Positions 60,764-64,000 of a stretch of 64,000 nucleotides of DNA are shown here, one piece after another. Under the pieces are notes generated by a model. That model had not been told where the DNA came from. It did no database searches and saw nothing but the letters and a program-made list of their open reading frames with translations. The DNA comes from Microglena sp. YARC (Eukaryota > Chlorophyta > Chlorophyceae > Chlamydomonadales > Chlamydomonadaceae). The position numbers and the translations under genes were made by a program. The DNA lies in the NCBI GenBank assembly GCA_022414725.1, contig CM039462.1, positions 131,815,610 through 131,879,609 of the forward strand, read 5' to 3'. Position 1 is the first letter of the stretch; each line of letters begins with the position of its first letter.

Positions 60764-62997
60764 GGTGGCGACAGGTGCGAACAACAAGGTGGCTCTGGTG
60801 GCTCCCGCCCCCCAGATGGGGGGGCTCCACCAAAGCAACTGTGTTGTAGGTGCCGGGTCAACCAGGGTTCAAAAATCTTGTAGAAGGTGCGAAGCTGCTT
60901 AGGTTGTTGTGGTGTCAGGGTGGCATGCAACGGAGCTCTTAGGGTGATTTGGCGCAGGGTGGTAGGCATGGAAGATTCGAAGCATGAGGACTAGTTAGGT
61001 TTGTAAGACTGGGCTGGGAGTGAAGTGGCTGGGAAGGCTGGTGAGTTGCCCTTACATTCTGTTTGTTTGTGTGTGTGCTTGCGTATTCAAGGGTGTGTGT
61101 AGAGGTGTGGTGGTGGTGTGTGTGTGTGTGTGGTGGTGGTGGTGGTGGTGGAGGGGGGGTCCCTGTCCTTGAGCCAAACCTGAAGCTAGCTAGTGTGTCT
61201 GAAAGCTGATATGACAGGCATTCAAATCCAGTTGAAATCTTTGGGCTTGCCCCTGTGGCTAGCTAATGGAGCTGTTGGAAAGCTGCCACGAGTAGCCCAC
61301 AAATGAAACAGTGATGCCACACCCAAATGGTATTTGTAGGCAATTTGAGTAGATGAGTCTGTTTTACAGATTCTTCCAGTAATTCCCCCTAAACTGCACT
61401 CTTGACCAGTTTAATAGATGAATCTGTTTTACGCATACTTTGAGAAATTCCCTCTTAACTACACTCTTGACCAGTTTAATAGATGAATCTGTTTAACGCA
61501 TACTGTGAGTAATTCCCTCTTAACTACACTCTTGACCAGTTTAATAGATGAATCTGTTTTACGCATACTTTGAGAAATTCCCTCTTAACTACACTCTTGA
61601 CCAGTTTAATAGATGAATCTGTTTTACGCATACTTTGAGAAATTCCCTCTTAACTACACTCTTGACCAGTTTAATATATGAATATGTTGAACACATACTT
61701 TGAGTAATTCCCTCTTAACTACACTCTTGACCAGTTTAATATATGAATATGTTGAACACATACTTTGAGTAATTCCCTCTTAACTACACTCTTGACCAGT
61801 TTATTAGATGAATATGTTGAGCACATACTTTGAGTAATTCCCTCTTAACTACACTCTTGACCAGTTTAATATATGAATATGTTGAACACATACTTTGAGT
61901 AATTCCCTCTTAACTACACTCTTGACCACTTTAATGTATGAATATGTTGAACACATACTTTGAGTAATTCCCTCTTAACTACACTCTTGACCACTTTAAT
62001 GTATGAATATGTTGAACACATTCTTTGAGTAACTCCCTCTTAACTACACTCTTGACCAGTTTAATAGATGAATATGTTGAGCACATACTTTGAGTAATTC
62101 CCTCTTAACTACACTCTTGACCAGTTTAATATATGAATATGTTGAACACATACTTTGAGTAATTCCCTCTTAACTACACTCTTGACCAGTTTAATATATG
62201 AATATGTTGAACACGTACTTTGAGTAATTCCCTCTTTACTACACTCTTGACCACTTTAATATATGAATATGTTGAGCACATACTTTGAGTAATTCCCTCT
62301 TAACTGCGCGCTCGTCCAGTTTAATATATGAATCTATTTTACACGTGCCTTGAGTAATTCCCTCTTAACTACACTCTTGACCAGTTTAATAGATGAATAT
62401 GTTTACACGTACTTTGAGTAATCCCCCCCAAACTACGCTTTTGTCCAGGCCAACAACGGAGAGGAGCAAAAGGCCCTACATAATGTCATCAGCCAGCTGT
62501 CAGATCGCACAACTCCACACCACACCGACCCCATACCCTCACCCTCTCCCTCACCCCAACCCCACATCCACACCCACACCCACACCCAGGCCACCAATGT
62601 GGAGGAGCAGAAGTCCCTTCAGAGTGTCATCGGCCTGCTGTCTAAGATAGCACTACATACCCACCCACACCCTCACCCCAACCCCACATCCACATCCACA
62701 CCCACACCCACACCCTCACCCTCACCCTCACCCCAACATCACACCCACACCCAGGCCACCAACATGGAGGAGCAGAAGGCGCTTCAGAGTGTCATCGGCC
62801 AGCTGTCTAAGATTGCTGACAAGATCACGTTCGCAGCCTCGCAGCGAATGTCTCAGGACATGGCCCTCGTCCGTGAAGGGCCGAGTGCTGAGGGTGGGGG
62901 GCAGGATCCTGTGCTGACGCTGCTGGACGGCATCTACGGAGCGCTGGTGGTCAACTCTGGCTTCCGTAACACTCTGATCAGTGTCAAGGAGCTGTGA
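57334..62997 (+). CDS. Ala/Ser/Gln-rich helical protein, four exons seen, both ends open
   Basis: Exons: 57334-58353, 58925-59231, 59633-59940 and 62755-62993 (or stop at 62995-62997). Phases 0, 1 and 0 match. The first exon starts at an acceptor (AATGTAG), so a 5' exon is missing. About 620 residues are visible. The N-part is Pro/Ser/Gly-rich. The rest is Ala/Gln-rich and helical (HLEALTNSAAGNGLP, AREEALAKSKLSAVQAASEL, QQSIVQMSAGVG, RQLQSFISGYSGTFDVSTDE, HNYLVDGVNNTLGFVQQMLR). The last exon reads MEEQKALQSVIGQLSKIADK to LLDGIYGALVVNSGFRNTLI then SVKEL. GAGCTGTGAGT at its end is either a stop or a phase-2 donor; repeated downstream copies of the junction favour a donor. No family was recognised with confidence, and no signal peptide or membrane segment is evident. 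Confidence 0.75.
58354..58924 (+). repeat. Intron 1: junction echo, family F, LINE tail, (ATC)n
   Basis: The donor reads CAG|GTGATGTAC, like the next exon's start CAG|GTGATAGAG. A further copy (CAACAG|GTGATAGAGTTGCAG) is at 58468-58488. 58500-58680 is family F (inverted relative to 21300). 58725-58785 is the LINE-tail family. (ATC)n at 58798-58890 yields false poly-Ser and poly-His frames. Confidence 0.8.
59232..59632 (+). repeat. Intron 2: duplicated acceptor region and family B
   Basis: 59232-59400 is GTATGT-rich; family B lies at 59385-59440. Two copies of ATTATAATT..CATCATTCATCTTAATACCC plus GTCCTAG|GTG occupy 59539-59586 and 59587-59635. CCCGTCCTAG repeats the end of the previous exon (CCCATCCTAG). 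Confidence 0.85.
59941..61369 (+). repeat. Intron 3, first part: TG tracts, GGTGC tandem, family E with (GACA)n, TIR element
   Basis: 59941-60195 repeats GTGCGTTACATTCTGTGTGT-like units derived from the donor region. 60230-60480 repeats GCATGCAGAGATCTTGTGGT and GCTGGGGTGCAGGG. 60491-60836 is a family E copy expanded by a (GACA)n tract (60640-60765). 61150-61320 is a copy of the TIR element also seen at 32922-33095. Confidence 0.75.
61370..62448 (+). repeat. 65-bp tandem array (~16 copies)
   Basis: Unit ACTTTGAGTAATTCCCTCTT, AACTACACTCTTGACCAG, TTTAATATATGAATATGTTG.. of 65 bp with little divergence. The last unit (AAACTACGCTTTTGTCCAG) is the acceptor used, or copied, before exon 4, so the array repeats the intron's 3' end with its CCAG acceptor. 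Confidence 0.9.
62449..62754 (+). repeat. Two echo copies of exon 4 start, each with acceptor
   Basis: GCCAACAACGGAGAGGAGCA (62449) and GCCACCAATGTGGAGGAGCA (62590) repeat the start of exon 4 (GCCACCAACATGGAGGAGCA, 62755). All three are preceded by CCAG. The first two run into CCACACCCACACC tracts instead of the full exon. Confidence 0.9.
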
Positions 62998-63470
62998 GTA
63001 CTTGAATTTGAATTTGAATTTGAACTGTTTCATGGCTCCAGGCTTGAAGGTTGCTTGCCGCCTTTGGCAACAAAGATCGTTTATCAATCTAGGAACATGT
63101 CACTGGTGGGCATGTACGGTGACATGTGTCTGCCATTTGTAATCAGATATGATCAGTGTCAAGGAGCTGTGAGTATGGGGCGGAGAGGGAACTTGAACTT
63201 GGATTTGAATTTGAACCTGAACTTGCTGAGGGTGGGGGGAAGGACCCTGTGCTGACGCTGCTGGACGGCATTTACGGAGCGCTGGTGGTCAACTCTGGCT
63301 TCCATCACACCCTGATCAGTATCAAGGAGCTGTGAGTACGGGGCGAAGGGGGATGTTGAAGTTGAAGTTGATCGTGGCACTCTGATCATTATCAAGGAGC
63401 TGTGAGTACAGGGCGAAGGGGGAAGTTGAAGTTGAAATTGAATTCTGGTGCCAGATACCAAGGAGGGGTA
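62998..63470 (+). repeat. Three echo copies of exon 4 end plus donor
   Basis: ATCAGTGTCAAGGAGCT|GTGAGTA at 62993 recurs at 63150-63176, 63218-63335 (long copy from GCTGAGGGTGGGGGG) and 63372-63408. GAATTTGAATTTGAA tails and a LINE-tail copy (63020-63080) lie between. Confidence 0.88.
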
Positions 63471-63479
63471 AATCCCCGG

Positions 63480-64000
63480 TAGAGGTACTGCATACATCTG
63501 GGATATGGGTACTGCGTACATCTGGGATATGGGTACTGCGTACATCTGGGATATGGGTACTGCGTACATTTGGGATATGGGTACTGCCTACATCTGGGAT
63601 ATGGGTACTGCGTACATCTGGGATATGGGTACTGCCTACATCTGGGATATGGGTACTGCCTACATCTGGTATATGGGTACTGCGTACATCTGGGATATGG
63701 GTACTGCCTACATCTGGGATATGGGTACTGCGTACATCTGGGATATGGGTACTGCGTACATCTGGGATATGGGTACTGCCTACATCTGGGATATGGGTAC
63801 TGCGTACATCTGGGATATGGGTACTGCGTACATCTGGGATATGGGTACTGCGTACATCTGGGATATGGGTACTGCGTACATCTGGGATATGGGTACTGCG
63901 TACATCTGGGATATGGGTACTGCGTACATCTGGGATATGGGTACTGCGTACATCTGGGATATGGGTACTGCGTACATCTGGGATATGGGTACTGCGTACA
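63480..64000 (+). repeat. 24-bp minisatellite running off the window
   Basis: At least 21 copies of ATGGGTACTGCGTACATCTG + GGAT, nearly identical. The minus strand stays open (MYAVPISQ repeat) because 24 is a multiple of three; there is no coding support. Confidence 0.92.

Noticed and set aside
63159..63977. MYAVPISQ-repeat ORFs on minus
   Set aside because: 24-bp minisatellite open by length; antisense to a supported gene.
61370..64000. Regular direct repeats resembling a CRISPR array
   Set aside because: Units are contiguous (65 bp and 24 bp) with no unique spacers, in a eukaryotic intron.

Overview
The window is nuclear DNA from a eukaryote, most likely a chlorophycean green alga (Chlamydomonadales-like; the genus cannot be fixed from sequence alone). 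The grounds are: multi-exon genes with GT-AG introns and consistent phases; very long proteins rich in Ser, Ala, Gln and Pro; a plant/algal AP2 DNA-binding domain; short stretches of CCCTAAA and CCTAAAA telomere-like repeat; and a dense load of LINE, SINE-like and MITE-like repeats. I saw no operons, prokaryotic genes, CRISPR array or intact tRNA. A 1000-base run of N (37282-38281) is a scaffold gap, and the tandem array after it looks unpolished.

Layout. 1-7782 (+): last four visible exons of a gene with a Gln/Ser-rich N-terminal part and helical, ARM-like segments. 7783-13324: no host gene found; a dead LINE broken up by a short non-autonomous element and a 93-bp minisatellite, then SINE remnants. 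13325-15301 (-): a complete three-exon AP2-domain gene, the best functional call here. 15302-18577: no gene found. 18578-32383 (-): six exons, all in phase, coding for at least 2737 residues of low-complexity, internally repetitive protein. 32384-37281: only weak exon candidates, two of them with a BRCT-like ending. 37282-43351: gap plus about 34 copies of a 152-bp repeat. 43352-52185 (+): exons of a Ser/Ala/Gly-rich, Arg/Lys-patched protein. 52186-57333: repeats and weak exon candidates. 57334-62997 or beyond (+): a gene for an Ala/Ser/Gln-rich helical protein. The window ends in a 24-bp minisatellite.

The most striking feature is structural. In four of the five genes, nearly every intron contains extra, degenerate copies of the exon end next to it, with the splice site attached: exon end plus GT donor after the exon, or AG acceptor plus exon start before it. 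I call these copies splice-junction echoes. Some introns carry one to three, others five or more, and one carries about 34. Many of the minisatellites in the window are these echoes amplified. In several introns the sequence just inside one splice site resembles the exon across the intron. That is what is expected if introns arose or grew by tandem duplication across an AG|GT junction, a published model of intron gain. The AP2 gene lacks echoes and serves as an internal contrast.

The genes show no evident shared pathway. Only the AP2 protein has a supported molecular role (probable transcription factor).
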